This document shows positions 42,137 to 55,594 of a stretch of 64,000 bases of DNA, one piece after another. The stretch lies in contig JBBSQC010000010.1 of NCBI GenBank assembly GCA_038258215.1, positions 1 to 64,000 of the forward strand, read 5' to 3'. A program made the translations under genes and the position numbers. Source of the DNA: Fodinibacter sp038258215. Its GTDB lineage: Bacteria; Actinomycetota; Actinomycetes; Actinomycetales; Dermatophilaceae. The stretch's first letter is position 1, and every line of letters starts with the position of its first letter. The notes beneath the pieces were generated by a model that did no database searches, had not been told where the DNA came from, and was given only the letters and a program-made list of their open reading frames with translations.

Positions 42137-42586
42137 TCAGTCGGCTTGGACCACCTCTCGGCGGTAGCCCTCGATGATGGCGTTGAACTCTGTCCTTTCA
42201 CGCTCGGGCACACCCAGGAACATCAGGGTGGCCGCGATCTCCATCGCCACGGCGTCGAACCCGGCGGTGTCGATGGACAGGCCGTCGTGCGCCGCCAGCA
42301 TGTCCCGGCCGAGGTAGCACTTCGGCCCGCCCGCGGCCTCGATGGACCAGGCGGTGACCAGGAACTTGTAGCCGGGCCCGTTGGCGGGATCGCCGTGGTG
42401 CGCGTGCACGCCGGTGTTGGCGTTGACCAGTGCATTGTCGAAGAGTCGGTCGACGAGCACGTCGACTGCGCCGGCGATGGCGTAGGCGCCACCGAGGCGC
42501 TCGTACAGCGAGGCGTCAGAGGGGACCTCCTCGGCCGCCGCGGCGATGTCGCCGACCTCGGCCTCGGGTTCGATGATCTGGGTCAT
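42137..42586 (-). CDS. Group I truncated hemoglobin
   Basis: A 149-residue 2-on-2 globin. After a 25-residue acidic lead, SLYERLGGAYAIAGAVDVLVDRL is the usual start. The proximal haem histidine is His100 in GRDMLAAHDGL. Such globins bind O2, NO or peroxides. The ATG overlaps the stop of the OhrR-like regulator gene (ATGA), so globin and regulator are co-translated, pointing to a role in oxidative or nitrosative stress. His-Ala-His-His (residues 61-64) in the E-F region is an unusual insertion. Confidence 0.92.
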   Translation of the reverse strand: MTQIIEPEAEVGDIAAAAEEVPSDASLYERLGGAYAIAGAVDVLVDRLFDNALVNANTGVHAHHGDPANGPGYKFLVTAWSIEAAGGPKCYLGRDMLAAHDGLSIDTAGFDAVAMEIAATLMFLGVPERERTEFNAIIEGYRREVVQAD

Positions 42587-43077
42587 GACGTGTCTCCTTC
42601 GGTTGTCGTCCTCCCCGCCGGTGCGGGCAGGGCCAGGTCGGGGCTCAGCTCTCCGGCCAGGGCGCGGAGCCGGCGACGCAGGTCGGCGAGCGAGGCAGGG
42701 TCGAGGCCGGTGGCGCAGGCGACCTCCGCCTGCGCGTCCGCGGCTGCGGCCTGGAGGTCCCGGCCGCGCCCGGTCACGGCGACCACCACCCGGCGGCGGT
42801 CCGTGCCGCGGCTGCGACGCACGAGCCCGGCGACCTCCAGTCGCGCCACGAGGGGAGTCACGGCGTGGGAGTCGAGCTCGAGGCGGTGGGCGATCTGCCC
42901 GACCGTTGCCGGACCGTCCTGCCACAGCGTGAGCATGACGAGGTACTGCGGGTAGGTGAGGCCGATCTGGTCGAGCAGGGGGCGATAGCGACGGGTGATC
43001 GCGTGGGTCGCCGCATAGAGCGCGAAGCAGAGCTGGTCGTCGAGGTGGGGCCCTCCGACCACGGCGGGCTGTGGCAT
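42583..43077 (-). CDS. MarR-family regulator, OhrR-like peroxide sensor
   Basis: A 164-residue winged-helix repressor. The N terminus DDQLCFALYAATHAITRRYRP and YPQYLVMLTLW closely match OhrR, including the reactive cysteine (Cys17 here, Cys15 in Bacillus). LDSHAVTPLVARLEVAGLVRR is the recognition helix and RSRGTDRRRVVVAVT the wing. GGAGG lies upstream of ATG 43077. It heads an operon with a truncated hemoglobin rather than the Ohr peroxidase normally linked to OhrR, and an exporter gene lies next door. Confidence 0.9.
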   Translation of the reverse strand: MPQPAVVGGPHLDDQLCFALYAATHAITRRYRPLLDQIGLTYPQYLVMLTLWQDGPATVGQIAHRLELDSHAVTPLVARLEVAGLVRRSRGTDRRRVVVAVTGRGRDLQAAAADAQAEVACATGLDPASLADLRRRLRALAGELSPDLALPAPAGRTTTEGDTS

Positions 43078-43129
43078 CACCACCTCCGATCGCCTGTGGA
43101 CGGGCTCACAGTAGGTCACACTCCATCAG

Positions 43130-43140
43130 GCGTGACACGC
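43130..43140. promoter_or_regulatory. Candidate operator GCGTG-A-CACGC
   Basis: A perfect 5-bp inverted repeat sits in the 67-bp spacer between the OhrR-like gene and the MFS gene, inside the larger GTCAC-N12-GTGAC (43115-43136). A TTGATA -35-like hexamer lies just upstream on the minus strand. It is the best place for autoregulation. Confidence 0.5.
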
Positions 43141-43144
43141 TTTA

Positions 43145-44755
43145 TCAAGAGGTGGCCTGCGGCCCTCGGCCCTCGGGGCTGCCCACGGCGACCGGGGCTC
43201 GGTCGCAGTCGACCTCCAGCGGCGGGGCCCCGACGGCACAGTGCCTCGCAAATGACCCGTGGGCAGGGGTCGGCAGTTGCGTGGCCCCGGTCGGTGGGGT
43301 GTCGCCGGCATCGGTCCCTTCCGGTGCGGCCGCGTCGGAGAGGGTCGTGTTCGAGATGGTGAACGCCGCCACCACGCCGCCGAGCAGGACGACTCCGGCG
43401 GCAACCCACAGGGCCGTCTGGAAGCCTGCGTCGAACGACTCGGGGCGGGTGTAGTCGTCACCGCTGATCCCCGCGACGGCCGGAAGGACCGCGATGGCGA
43501 GCAGGCCGGCGGCCCGGGCGACCGCGTTGTTGACCCCCGAGGCGAGCCCGGCGTGCTCGGCCGGAGCGGCCGCGAGTGCGGTGGCGGTGAGCGGTGCGAC
43601 CATCACCGAGAGACCGAGGCCGAAGACGAGCACGGCGGGCAGCACGTCCGTCAGGTAAGCGGCATCCGGGCCGATGCGGAGCATCAACAGCAGTCCGACG
43701 GAGCACACGGCGGGGCCGACGCTCATCTGCAGCCGGGGACCGATCCGGTAGGCGAGCGCACCCGAACGGGCGGACAGCAGGAGCATCACCACGGTGATCG
43801 GCAGGATCGCCGTGCCCGCGGCGATCGGCGTGAAGCCGCTGACGACCTGGAGCTGGATGACGAGGAGGAAGAAGACCGCGCCGAAACCGCCGTAGACCGT
43901 GAAGGTGACGAGGTTCGCGGCGGTGAACTGCCGGGAGCGGAAGATGTCGAGGGGCAGCATCGGGTGGGCGGTGTGGCGTTCGAGCAGGACGAACCCGATG
44001 GCGCAGGCGACGCCGACCAGAGCCGCGGCAGCGACCGGTGGGGAGGAGGCCCCCCTGCTCGGTTGCTCGACCAGGGCGTAGGTGACGCCACCGAGCGCGA
44101 GCACCCCGAGCGCGGCGCCCGCGAGGTCGAGGTGTTTCGCGGAGGTGGGGTCGCGGGACTCCGGCACGTGCCGGAGGGCGACGAGGACCACCAGGATCGC
44201 CAGGGGCGCGTTGATCAGGAAGACCCATCGCCAGGAGAGCTGCTCGACGAGCCAGCCGCCGAGGAACGGTCCGATCGCCGTTGCGACCCCTCCGAGCCCC
44301 GACCACGCACCGATCGCCCTGGCCCGGTCCCCGGGCACGAACGACGCCTGGATGAGCGCCAGGCTCCCCGGCGTGAGGAGAGCACCACCGACCCCTTGGA
44401 AGGCGCGCGCCGCGATGAGGGTCTCCACCGTCGGGGCCGCTGCGCAGACCAGGGACGCCAGGGCGAACCACACCACGCCGATGAGGAAGACCCGGCGCCG
44501 GCCGAAGCGGTCGGAGAGCGAACCACCGAGGAGGATGAAGGCGGCCAGGGTCAGGGTGTAGGCCGTGACCGTCCACTGGAGTCCGGCGAAGTCGGCGCCG
44601 AGGTCGGCGCCGCTCGCCGGGAGCGCCACGTTGACGACCGTGGCGTCGATGCCCGCGAGGCCGGAGCCGAGGATGGAGGCGAGGAGGACCCATCGCCCAG
44701 TCGCAGACCCAAAGCGCACCTGTCCGCCGGCTGTCGCCGCCGATCCCTCGTCCAC
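43145..44755 (-). CDS. DHA2-family MFS drug exporter (14 helices)
   Basis: A 536-residue proton-driven exporter with about 14 transmembrane helices. The DHA2/EmrB-QacA signatures are ATVVNVALP in helix 1, GGSLSDRFGRRRVFLIG in loop 2-3, ARAFQGVGGALLTPGSLALI and GPFLGGWLVEQLSWRWVFLIN. The C-terminal 60 residues are a Pro/Ser/Thr-rich tail. GTG 44755 has TAGATT 6 nt upstream and no Shine-Dalgarno. It is divergent from uvrB. Whether the OhrR-like regulator downstream controls it is open. Confidence 0.9.
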   Translation of the reverse strand: MDEGSAATAGGQVRFGSATGRWVLLASILGSGLAGIDATVVNVALPASGADLGADFAGLQWTVTAYTLTLAAFILLGGSLSDRFGRRRVFLIGVVWFALASLVCAAAPTVETLIAARAFQGVGGALLTPGSLALIQASFVPGDRARAIGAWSGLGGVATAIGPFLGGWLVEQLSWRWVFLINAPLAILVVLVALRHVPESRDPTSAKHLDLAGAALGVLALGGVTYALVEQPSRGASSPPVAAAALVGVACAIGFVLLERHTAHPMLPLDIFRSRQFTAANLVTFTVYGGFGAVFFLLVIQLQVVSGFTPIAAGTAILPITVVMLLLSARSGALAYRIGPRLQMSVGPAVCSVGLLLMLRIGPDAAYLTDVLPAVLVFGLGLSVMVAPLTATALAAAPAEHAGLASGVNNAVARAAGLLAIAVLPAVAGISGDDYTRPESFDAGFQTALWVAAGVVLLGGVVAAFTISNTTLSDAAAPEGTDAGDTPPTGATQLPTPAHGSFARHCAVGAPPLEVDCDRAPVAVGSPEGRGPQATS

Positions 44756-44761
44756 GGGCCC

Positions 44762-44767
44762 AATCTA
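44762..44767 (-). promoter_or_regulatory. -10 hexamer TAGATT, leaderless type
   Basis: Minus-strand TAGATT lies 6 nt before the GTG of the DHA2 exporter. Confidence 0.6.
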
Positions 44768-44835
44768 TGTCGCCGACCGCAGCGGGTGCACTCCGTGGTC
44801 GGGAGTGCCCGCTGCCGGCTGTCGGTGCGGCGGCA

Positions 44836-44841
44836 TACCGT
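44836..44841 (+). promoter_or_regulatory. -10 hexamer TACCGT for uvrB, leaderless type
   Basis: TACCGT is followed by 6 nt and the uvrB ATG. It overlaps one copy of the GGCATAC 7-mer. I see no LexA-type GAAC-N4-GTTC box nearby. Confidence 0.5.
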
Positions 44842-44847
44842 AGTGGC

Positions 44848-46959
44848 ATGCGTCCCACCACCGACCTCCAGCGCCGAGTCGCCCCGATCGAGGTCATCTC
44901 GGACTTCCAGCCCGCGGGCGACCAGCCCGCGGCGATCGCCGAGCTCACCCGTCGGGTGAAGGGCGGCGAGCAGGACGTCGTGCTCCTGGGTGCCACAGGC
45001 ACCGGCAAGTCGGCCACCACCGCGTGGCTCATCGAACAGCTGCAGCGCCCGACCCTGGTCATGGCCCCCAACAAGACCCTCGCGGCCCAGCTCGCCAACG
45101 AGTTCCGAGAGCTGTTGCCCAACAACGCCGTCGAGTACTTCGTGAGCTACTACGACTACTACCAGCCCGAGGCCTACGTCCCGCAGACCGACACCTACAT
45201 CGAGAAGGACTCCTCGATCAACGACGAGGTCGAGCGGCTGCGCCACAGCGCCACCAACAGCCTGCTCACCCGGCGTGACGTCGTCGTCGTCGCCTCCGTG
45301 TCCTGCATCTACGGCCTGGGCACCCCACAGGAGTACGTCGACCGCATGGTGCCGCTGCGGGTGGGTGACCAGGTCAACCGCGACGACCTCCTCCGCAAGT
45401 TCGTCCACATGCAGTACACCCGCAACGACCTCGCCTTCACCCGGGGCACCTTCCGGGTGCGCGGGGACACCGTCGAGATCATCCCGATGTACGAGGAACA
45501 CGCGGTGCGTATCGAGTTCTTCGGCGACGAGGTGGAGGCGCTCTACACCCTCAACCCGGTGTCCGGGGAGGTCGTGCGCGACGAGCAGGAGATGTACGTC
45601 TTCCCCGCGTCGCACTACGTCGCCGGGCCGGAGCGGATGGAGCGGGCCATCGGTGGCATCGAGCGCGAGCTCGAGGAGCAGCTGGCACTGTTCGAGAAGC
45701 AGGGCAAGCTCCTCGAGGCGCAGCGGCTGCGGATGCGCACGACCTACGACATCGAGATGATGCGCCAGATCGGCTCGTGCTCGGGCATCGAGAACTACTC
45801 CCTGCACATCGACGGTCGCAGCCGCGGAAGCGCGCCCAACTGCCTCATCGACTACTTCCCCGAGGACTTCCTCCTCGTCCTGGACGAGTCCCACGTCACG
45901 GTGCCCCAGATCGGCGCGATGTACGAGGGAGACATGAGCCGCAAGCGCACGCTGGTGGACCACGGCTTCCGGCTGCCGTCGGCGATGGACAACCGCCCGC
46001 TGAAGTGGGAGGAGTTCCTCGGCCGGGTCGGTCAGACCGTCTACCTCTCCGCGACCCCGGGGCCCTACGAGCTCGCGAAGGGCGACGGCGTCGTCGAGCA
46101 GATCATCCGACCCACGGGGCTCGTCGACCCAGAGATCATCCTCAAGCCGACCAAGGGCCAGATCGACGATCTGCTGCACGAGATCCGCACCCGCGCCGAG
46201 AAGAGCGAGCGCGTGCTGGTCACGACCCTCACCAAGAAGATGGCCGAGGACCTCACCGACTACCTGCTCGACAAGGGGGTCCGGGTCCGCTACCTCCACT
46301 CCGACATCGACACCCTGCGCCGGGTCGAGCTGCTGCGCGAGCTGAGGCTGGGGGAGTACGACGTGCTCGTGGGCATCAACCTGCTCCGGGAGGGCCTCGA
46401 CCTGCCCGAGGTGTCCCTCGTGTCGATCCTCGACGCCGACAAGGAGGGCTTCCTCCGCTCCAGCCGGAGCCTGATCCAGACCGTGGGCCGCGCCGCCCGC
46501 AACGTGTCCGGGCAGGTGCACATGTATGCCGACAAGGTGACCCCGTCGATGGCCCAGGCCGTCGAGGAGACCGCGCGCCGCCGGGAGATCCAGGTCGCCT
46601 ACAACCTCGAGCGGGGCATCGACCCGCAGCCCCTGCGCAAGAAGATCGCCGACATCACCGACATGCTCCAGCGCGAGGACGCGGACACCGAGGAGCTCCT
46701 CGGGTCCGGCCGGGCCCGGTCCCGGGGCAAGAGCGACGGTGGGCGCGGCGGCCGCGGTGCGGCGGCAGCCGATGCCGCGATGTCCGGTCACCGCGCGGGC
46801 ACGGTGGCGGCGAGCGACCTCGGGGGCCTCATCCAAGAGCTCACCGCGCAGATGCACCAGGCGGCCGGAGACCTCCACTTCGAGCTGGCCGCGCGGCTGC
46901 GCGACGAGATCGGGGACCTCAAGAAGGAGCTGCGCCAGATGAGTGAGGCGACGCGGTGA
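44848..46959 (+). CDS. uvrB: Excinuclease ABC subunit B
   Basis: UvrB is the damage-verifying helicase-like subunit of nucleotide excision repair. The 703-residue protein has Walker A GATGTGKS (residues 48-55), the DNA-clamping beta-hairpin region FVSYYDYYQPEAYVP, DESH in motif II, motifs V-VI with GINLLREGLDLPEVSLV and QTVGRAARN, and the C-terminal UVR domain (HFELAARLRDEIGDLKKEL) that contacts UvrC. A Gly/Arg-rich linker precedes the UVR domain. The following MmcQ-type gene overlaps it by 4 bp. Confidence 0.97.
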   Translation: MRPTTDLQRRVAPIEVISDFQPAGDQPAAIAELTRRVKGGEQDVVLLGATGTGKSATTAWLIEQLQRPTLVMAPNKTLAAQLANEFRELLPNNAVEYFVSYYDYYQPEAYVPQTDTYIEKDSSINDEVERLRHSATNSLLTRRDVVVVASVSCIYGLGTPQEYVDRMVPLRVGDQVNRDDLLRKFVHMQYTRNDLAFTRGTFRVRGDTVEIIPMYEEHAVRIEFFGDEVEALYTLNPVSGEVVRDEQEMYVFPASHYVAGPERMERAIGGIERELEEQLALFEKQGKLLEAQRLRMRTTYDIEMMRQIGSCSGIENYSLHIDGRSRGSAPNCLIDYFPEDFLLVLDESHVTVPQIGAMYEGDMSRKRTLVDHGFRLPSAMDNRPLKWEEFLGRVGQTVYLSATPGPYELAKGDGVVEQIIRPTGLVDPEIILKPTKGQIDDLLHEIRTRAEKSERVLVTTLTKKMAEDLTDYLLDKGVRVRYLHSDIDTLRRVELLRELRLGEYDVLVGINLLREGLDLPEVSLVSILDADKEGFLRSSRSLIQTVGRAARNVSGQVHMYADKVTPSMAQAVEETARRREIQVAYNLERGIDPQPLRKKIADITDMLQREDADTEELLGSGRARSRGKSDGGRGGRGAAAADAAMSGHRAGTVAASDLGGLIQELTAQMHQAAGDLHFELAARLRDEIGDLKKELRQMSEATR

Positions 46960-47294
46960 CCGACCAGACCCTCGCGGAGTACGCACTCGCGAAGCCGGGC
47001 GCCTGGGCCGACCAGCCCTGGGAGGGCGACCACGTGGCCAAGGTCGGGGACAAGATCTTCTGCTTCCTCGGCGGAGCAGCCATCGGTGTGTCGTGCGGCG
47101 GCCGCGAGGCGGCCGACGAGTGGCTCGCCGAGTTTCCCGACGATGCGAGTGTCATGCCCTACATCGGGCGGCACGGCTGGAACACCCTGCGGGTCGGTGG
47201 GGCCATTCCCGATGACGCGTTGCGGGAGGCCATCGACACCTCGTACGCGGTCGTCGTGGCCAAGCTGCCGCGGTCGAGACGGCCGGTGCCCTGA
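46956..47294 (+). CDS. MmcQ/YjbR-family protein
   Basis: A 112-residue protein of the MmcQ/YjbR family, with a double-wing DNA-binding-like fold. It starts LAEYALAKPGAWADQPW, followed by KVGDKIFCFLG and the C-terminal IGRHGWNTLRVGG typical of the family. The function is unproven. GTG 46956 overlaps the uvrB stop (GTGA), so it is made with UvrB. Confidence 0.87.
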   Translation: MTDQTLAEYALAKPGAWADQPWEGDHVAKVGDKIFCFLGGAAIGVSCGGREAADEWLAEFPDDASVMPYIGRHGWNTLRVGGAIPDDALREAIDTSYAVVVAKLPRSRRPVP

Positions 47295-47342
47295 CCCCTG
47301 CGCCGACGCGCCGGCTCGACGGGCGGGGAAGCCGCGCCTCGA

Positions 47343-47348
47343 TAGACT
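47343..47348 (+). promoter_or_regulatory. -10 hexamer TAGACT, leaderless type
   Basis: TAGACT lies 6 nt before the GTG of the TerC-family gene. Confidence 0.55.
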
Positions 47349-47354
47349 CCTCCG

Positions 47355-48368
47355 GTGATCCACTCGCTCCTGCCCGCGGCGTCGACGACCCTGGACATCG
47401 ACCCGTGGGTGTGGTGGCTGACCCTCGGCGTCGCGGCGGCGGTCCTGACCTTCGACGTCATCGCGATCGGCCGCAACCCGCATCGACCTTCCACGAGAGA
47501 GCTCTCGGTGGCGCTGGCGGTCTACGTCGGCGCCGCGGTCGTCTTCGGCCTCGGGATGTGGTGGGTCGCGGGCGGGCAGCTGGCCGGGGAGTTCTACGCC
47601 GGGTGGTTGACCGAGTACTCGCTCTCGGTGGACAACCTCTTCATCTTCATCCTCATCATGGCGCGCGTCGCCGTGCCCGAGAAGCTCCAGCAGTTCGCCC
47701 TCATGGTGGGCATCGTCATCGCGATCATCCTCCGAGCCATCTTCATCGCGGTCGGCGCGGCGGCGATCAACAACTTCAGCTGGATCTTCTACATCTTCGG
47801 TGTCTTCCTCATCTACACCGCGGTCAAGCTGGCCAGCGAGGGGGACGGTGACGACGACGAGTACGAGGAGAACCGCCTCATGGTGCTGGTGGAGCGTCGC
47901 TTCCCGGCGACCCAGGACTACGACGGCACCAAGCTCTTCACCCAGCAGAACGGCAAGCGCCTGGCCACCCCGCTCTTCTTCGTCATCCTCGCCCTGGGCA
48001 CCACCGACCTGCTCTTCGCCCTCGACTCGATCCCGGCCATCTACGGACTGACCCGCGAGCCCTACATCGTCCTGGTCGCCAACCTCTTCGCCCTGATGGG
48101 GCTGCGACAGCTCTACTTCCTGCTCGGTGGCCTCCTGAAGAAGCTGGTCTACCTCAGCATCGGGCTGGCGGTCCTGCTGGCCTTCATCGGCGTCAAGCTC
48201 CTGCTGCACGCACTGCACGAGAACGAGCTTCCGTTCATCAACGGCGGCGAGCACGTGCCCGTCCCCGAGATCCCGATCTGGCTGTCGCTGACCGCGATCG
48301 TCGTCATCCTCGGGGTCACGACCGTCGCGAGCCTCTGGAGGACGGGCAAGGACTCCGAGGTCAGATAG
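47355..48368 (+). CDS. TerC-family integral membrane protein (Alx-like)
   Basis: A 337-residue protein with about eight transmembrane helices. The two family hallmarks are EYSLSVDNLFIFILI in helix 3 and TTDLLFALDSIPAIYG in the second half, both carrying the conserved acidic residues. TerC/Alx proteins are linked to tellurite resistance and to Mn2+ export for metal loading or pH response. An acidic cytoplasmic loop (DGDDDEYEE) lies between the halves. The convergent EamA gene begins 8 bp after the stop. Confidence 0.93.
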   Translation: MIHSLLPAASTTLDIDPWVWWLTLGVAAAVLTFDVIAIGRNPHRPSTRELSVALAVYVGAAVVFGLGMWWVAGGQLAGEFYAGWLTEYSLSVDNLFIFILIMARVAVPEKLQQFALMVGIVIAIILRAIFIAVGAAAINNFSWIFYIFGVFLIYTAVKLASEGDGDDDEYEENRLMVLVERRFPATQDYDGTKLFTQQNGKRLATPLFFVILALGTTDLLFALDSIPAIYGLTREPYIVLVANLFALMGLRQLYFLLGGLLKKLVYLSIGLAVLLAFIGVKLLLHALHENELPFINGGEHVPVPEIPIWLSLTAIVVILGVTTVASLWRTGKDSEVR

Positions 48369-48376
48369 GTCGCTTT

Positions 48377-49252
48377 TCAGGTGGCCGCGGCCTGCGCAGG
48401 GTCCTTCCTGGCGCCGAGGCCGAGCACGAGCGCTGACGCGCTGACCACGAGGCCCATCCCGAGGAGCTGGAGCGGGCTCAGCCGCTGGCCGAGCACCACC
48501 AGGCCGGCGAGTGCGGCGCAGGCCGGCTCCAGGCTCAGCAGGATCCCGAAGACCTGCGCCGAGAGGCGGCGCAGGGCGAGCAGCTCGAGGGAGTAGGGGA
48601 GCACCGAGGACAGCACCGCGATGCCCAGCCCCTTGGCGATGGTGGGTCCGCTCCAGTCGGGCACGCTGGTGATCCCGAAGGGCAGGGTCACCACGGTGGC
48701 CACGACCATGGCCAGGGCCAGCCCCTCGAGCCGGGGGAACTCCGCCCCGGTGCGCCCGGAGAGGACGATGTATGCCGCCCAGAAGCCGCCCGCGGCCAGG
48801 GCCAGTCCGATACCGGTCCACTCCAGCTCGGCGACCGGGGTCCCGATCGCCTCGGAGATCAGGACGACGCCCACAGCCGCCGCGAGCACCGCGACGCCGT
48901 CGACGAGGCGTCTGGACAGGGCGGCGGCCAGCGCCAGCGGTCCGATGAACTCGATGGTCACCGCCACCCCGATCGGGAGGTGCACCAGCGACCCGTAGAA
49001 CGCGAAGTTCATCAGGCCGAGCGCCGTCCCGAACGCGACCACCGTGAGCCAGGCCCGGCGCGAGTGGCCGCGCCAGCGGGGGCGGACGATCACCAGGAGC
49101 ATCACGGTGGCGAAGAGCAGCCGCATGACGACCGACCCGCCGGCCCCGATCTGGGGGATCAGGGTCTGGGCCAGGGCCCCGCCGAACTGGACGGAGACGA
49201 TGCCCATGAGCACGAGGATCGGGGCTGGCACCCTCTCTGCTCGGCTCGTCAC
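48377..49252 (-). CDS. EamA/DMT-family transporter, RhtA-like
   Basis: A 291-residue permease with ten transmembrane helices in two EamA halves. VAVTIEFIGPLALAA in the first half and LEPACAALAGLVVLGQ in the second are typical of the RhtA/threonine-homoserine exporter branch. The substrate is inferred only from family resemblance. GTG 49252 has TAGCCT 6 nt upstream without a Shine-Dalgarno sequence. Confidence 0.88.
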   Translation of the reverse strand: MTSRAERVPAPILVLMGIVSVQFGGALAQTLIPQIGAGGSVVMRLLFATVMLLVIVRPRWRGHSRRAWLTVVAFGTALGLMNFAFYGSLVHLPIGVAVTIEFIGPLALAAALSRRLVDGVAVLAAAVGVVLISEAIGTPVAELEWTGIGLALAAGGFWAAYIVLSGRTGAEFPRLEGLALAMVVATVVTLPFGITSVPDWSGPTIAKGLGIAVLSSVLPYSLELLALRRLSAQVFGILLSLEPACAALAGLVVLGQRLSPLQLLGMGLVVSASALVLGLGARKDPAQAAAT

Positions 49253-49258
49253 CGGGTC

Positions 49259-49264
49259 AGGCTA
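49259..49264 (-). promoter_or_regulatory. -10 hexamer TAGCCT, leaderless type
   Basis: Minus-strand TAGCCT is 6 nt before the GTG of the EamA gene. It lies in the 17-bp spacer after the MBL-fold gene. Confidence 0.55.
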
Positions 49265-49269
49265 GCCAC

Positions 49270-49932
49270 TCACCAGCCGCGCTCGCGCCAGGCGTCCAGA
49301 TGGGGCCGCTCGGCACCGATCGTCGAGTCGCCGCCGTGCCCCGGGTAGAACCAGGTGGTGTCGTCGTGCGTGCCGAAGATGCGTTCCGAGACGTCGCCGT
49401 AGAGCTCCTCGAAGCTCTGCCCGGGGTTCTTGGTGTTGCCGACCCCGCCGGGGAAGAGGGTGTCGCCGGTGAACAGGTGGCGGATGCCGTCCGGGTCGGC
49501 CCAGGACAGCGCCACCGACCCGGGGGTGTGGCCGCGCAGGTGGATGACGTCCAAGTTCAGCTCACCGACGCTGAGCACGTCGCCCTGGCGGAGCCGCACG
49601 TCGGGCGCCACGGGGAGGGCGTCCGAGTCCTCGGCCCCGGCATACGTGCGCGCGCCGGTGGTCGACGCGACCTCCTTCAGCGCCCGCACGTGGTCCCAGT
49701 GCTGGTGGGTGGTGACGAGGTGACCCAACCGGCCGGTGCCCTCCCCGACCAGAGCGAGGCACCGCGCGGGGTCGTCCGCGGCATCGATGAGCAGCTGCTC
49801 CCCGGTGGCGGTGCAGGTCAGGAGGTAGACGTTGTTGTGCATCTGCGACACCGACATCTTGCGGATCGTGGCCCGCCCGAGCTCGCGCACGTCGCTGGGG
49901 CCGCCCGGCTCCACGTCTCCGGTGTAGGCCAC
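49270..49932 (-). CDS. MBL-fold metallo-hydrolase, glyoxalase II-like
   Basis: A 220-residue metallo-beta-lactamase-fold hydrolase. The metal motif is THQHWDH (His76, His78, Asp80, His81), followed by LRGHTPGS, FTGDTLFPGG and FYPGHGGDSTIG. The overall shape resembles hydroxyacylglutathione hydrolase or an actinobacterial mycothiol-linked counterpart. It lies 4 bp after the mycothiol-type isomerase gene, in the same operon, supporting a thiol-conjugate role; that is inference. Confidence 0.88.
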   Translation of the reverse strand: MAYTGDVEPGGPSDVRELGRATIRKMSVSQMHNNVYLLTCTATGEQLLIDAADDPARCLALVGEGTGRLGHLVTTHQHWDHVRALKEVASTTGARTYAGAEDSDALPVAPDVRLRQGDVLSVGELNLDVIHLRGHTPGSVALSWADPDGIRHLFTGDTLFPGGVGNTKNPGQSFEELYGDVSERIFGTHDDTTWFYPGHGGDSTIGAERPHLDAWRERGW

Positions 49933-49936
49933 GGAC

Positions 49937-50632
49937 CTACCGCCCGTCCGGGAGCGGGGGGAGCGAGGTGGCATCGAGGCCCGCGGTGGCCCCGCGGGCC
50001 AACCAGCCGAGCAGCGCCGCACCGGATCCGGACACCACATCACCCTCGGACCCGACGGTCCACCGACCTCCCTCGGCACTGGAGATCGTGAGGTCGGGCG
50101 GGCTGTCGGCTCGCCCGAGCCTCGCGACCTCCTCGTCGAGGAAGAGGCGGGTCAGGTCGGGCTCCACGTCCTCGAAGCCGAAACCGGCGTCGAGGTCGAC
50201 GTGGTGGTAGACGACTTCCCGCAGCCTCATGAACGGCAGCCTCCCCGCCGGGGCGAAGGGTACGCCCGGCACACGCTCGACCATCACGTCCGCGTGCTCG
50301 GGCCCGAGCCGGGCCAGCAGGGGGTTGACGGCCGCTCCCGTGCTCCTGACGTCCTCCGCCAGCACGGCGACCGACCTGCCGGCACCGGCGTCGATGTCGG
50401 CGTCGCGGTCCTCGGGGCTTCGGTACATCGTCTCGCCCGTGCCGTCGACCGCGGCCCGCACCAGCGCCGCGAGCGCGTCGGCGTTGCGGGCGACGTGGCT
50501 CAGCACGTGCCCGACCGTCCACCCGGCGCACAGGGTGGGAGCCGAGGAGTCCTCGAGCGTCAGCGCGGTGTCGACCAGCCGCTCGGTGTGGCGGGAGAGC
50601 GCCGCGTACAGGTCCGGGGTGGTTGACGCCAT
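49937..50632 (-). CDS. Maleylpyruvate-isomerase-family mycothiol-dependent enzyme
   Basis: A 231-residue DinB-like protein. GWTVGHVLSHVARNADA provides the first metal histidine (His46), and LREVVYHHVDLDAGF the second Glu/His set (Glu139, His143, His144). The C-terminal part is the SCP2-like domain. Members use mycothiol as cofactor for isomerisation or transfer reactions; the substrate here is unknown. TAGGTT lies 6 nt before the ATG. Confidence 0.88.
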   Translation of the reverse strand: MASTTPDLYAALSRHTERLVDTALTLEDSSAPTLCAGWTVGHVLSHVARNADALAALVRAAVDGTGETMYRSPEDRDADIDAGAGRSVAVLAEDVRSTGAAVNPLLARLGPEHADVMVERVPGVPFAPAGRLPFMRLREVVYHHVDLDAGFGFEDVEPDLTRLFLDEEVARLGRADSPPDLTISSAEGGRWTVGSEGDVVSGSGAALLGWLARGATAGLDATSLPPLPDGR

Positions 50633-50641
50633 GTCGAAAAC

Positions 50642-52441
<1,800 letters not shown>

Positions 52442-52447
52442 GGACCC

Positions 52448-52453
52448 AACCTA
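52448..52453 (-). promoter_or_regulatory. -10 hexamer TAGGTT, leaderless type
   Basis: Minus-strand TAGGTT is 6 nt before the GTG of the GH15 gene. It shares a 70-bp divergent spacer with uvrA. Confidence 0.6.
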
Positions 52454-52498
52454 AGCCTCGACAGCGCCCTCGATGGGGACCCTGTCGGTGGTGACACC

Positions 52499-52504
52499 TA
52501 GCAT
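52499..52504 (+). promoter_or_regulatory. -10 hexamer TAGCAT for uvrA, leaderless type
   Basis: TAGCAT is followed by 7 nt and the uvrA GTG 52512. No SOS box is visible. Confidence 0.55.
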
Positions 52505-52511
52505 TGCAGCC

Positions 52512-55559
<3,048 letters not shown>

Positions 55560-55575
55560 CGCACGACGACCCCGC

Positions 55576-55594
55576 AGAGCGTGGGACCCGCTCT
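55576..55594. terminator. Hairpin between convergent uvrA and liv operon
   Basis: AGAGCG (55576-55581) pairs with CGCTCT (55589-55594) around a 7-nt loop, in the 34-bp spacer. It can serve both directions. Confidence 0.6.

Noticed and set aside
44770..44847. LexA/SOS box upstream of uvrB (and likewise uvrA, uvrC)
   Set aside because: No GAAC-N4-GTTC type sequence could be found in the short spacers.
44551..46986. An 811-residue minus-strand frame opposite uvrB
   Set aside because: Antisense shadow of uvrB with repetitive His/Val/Asp composition and no domain.
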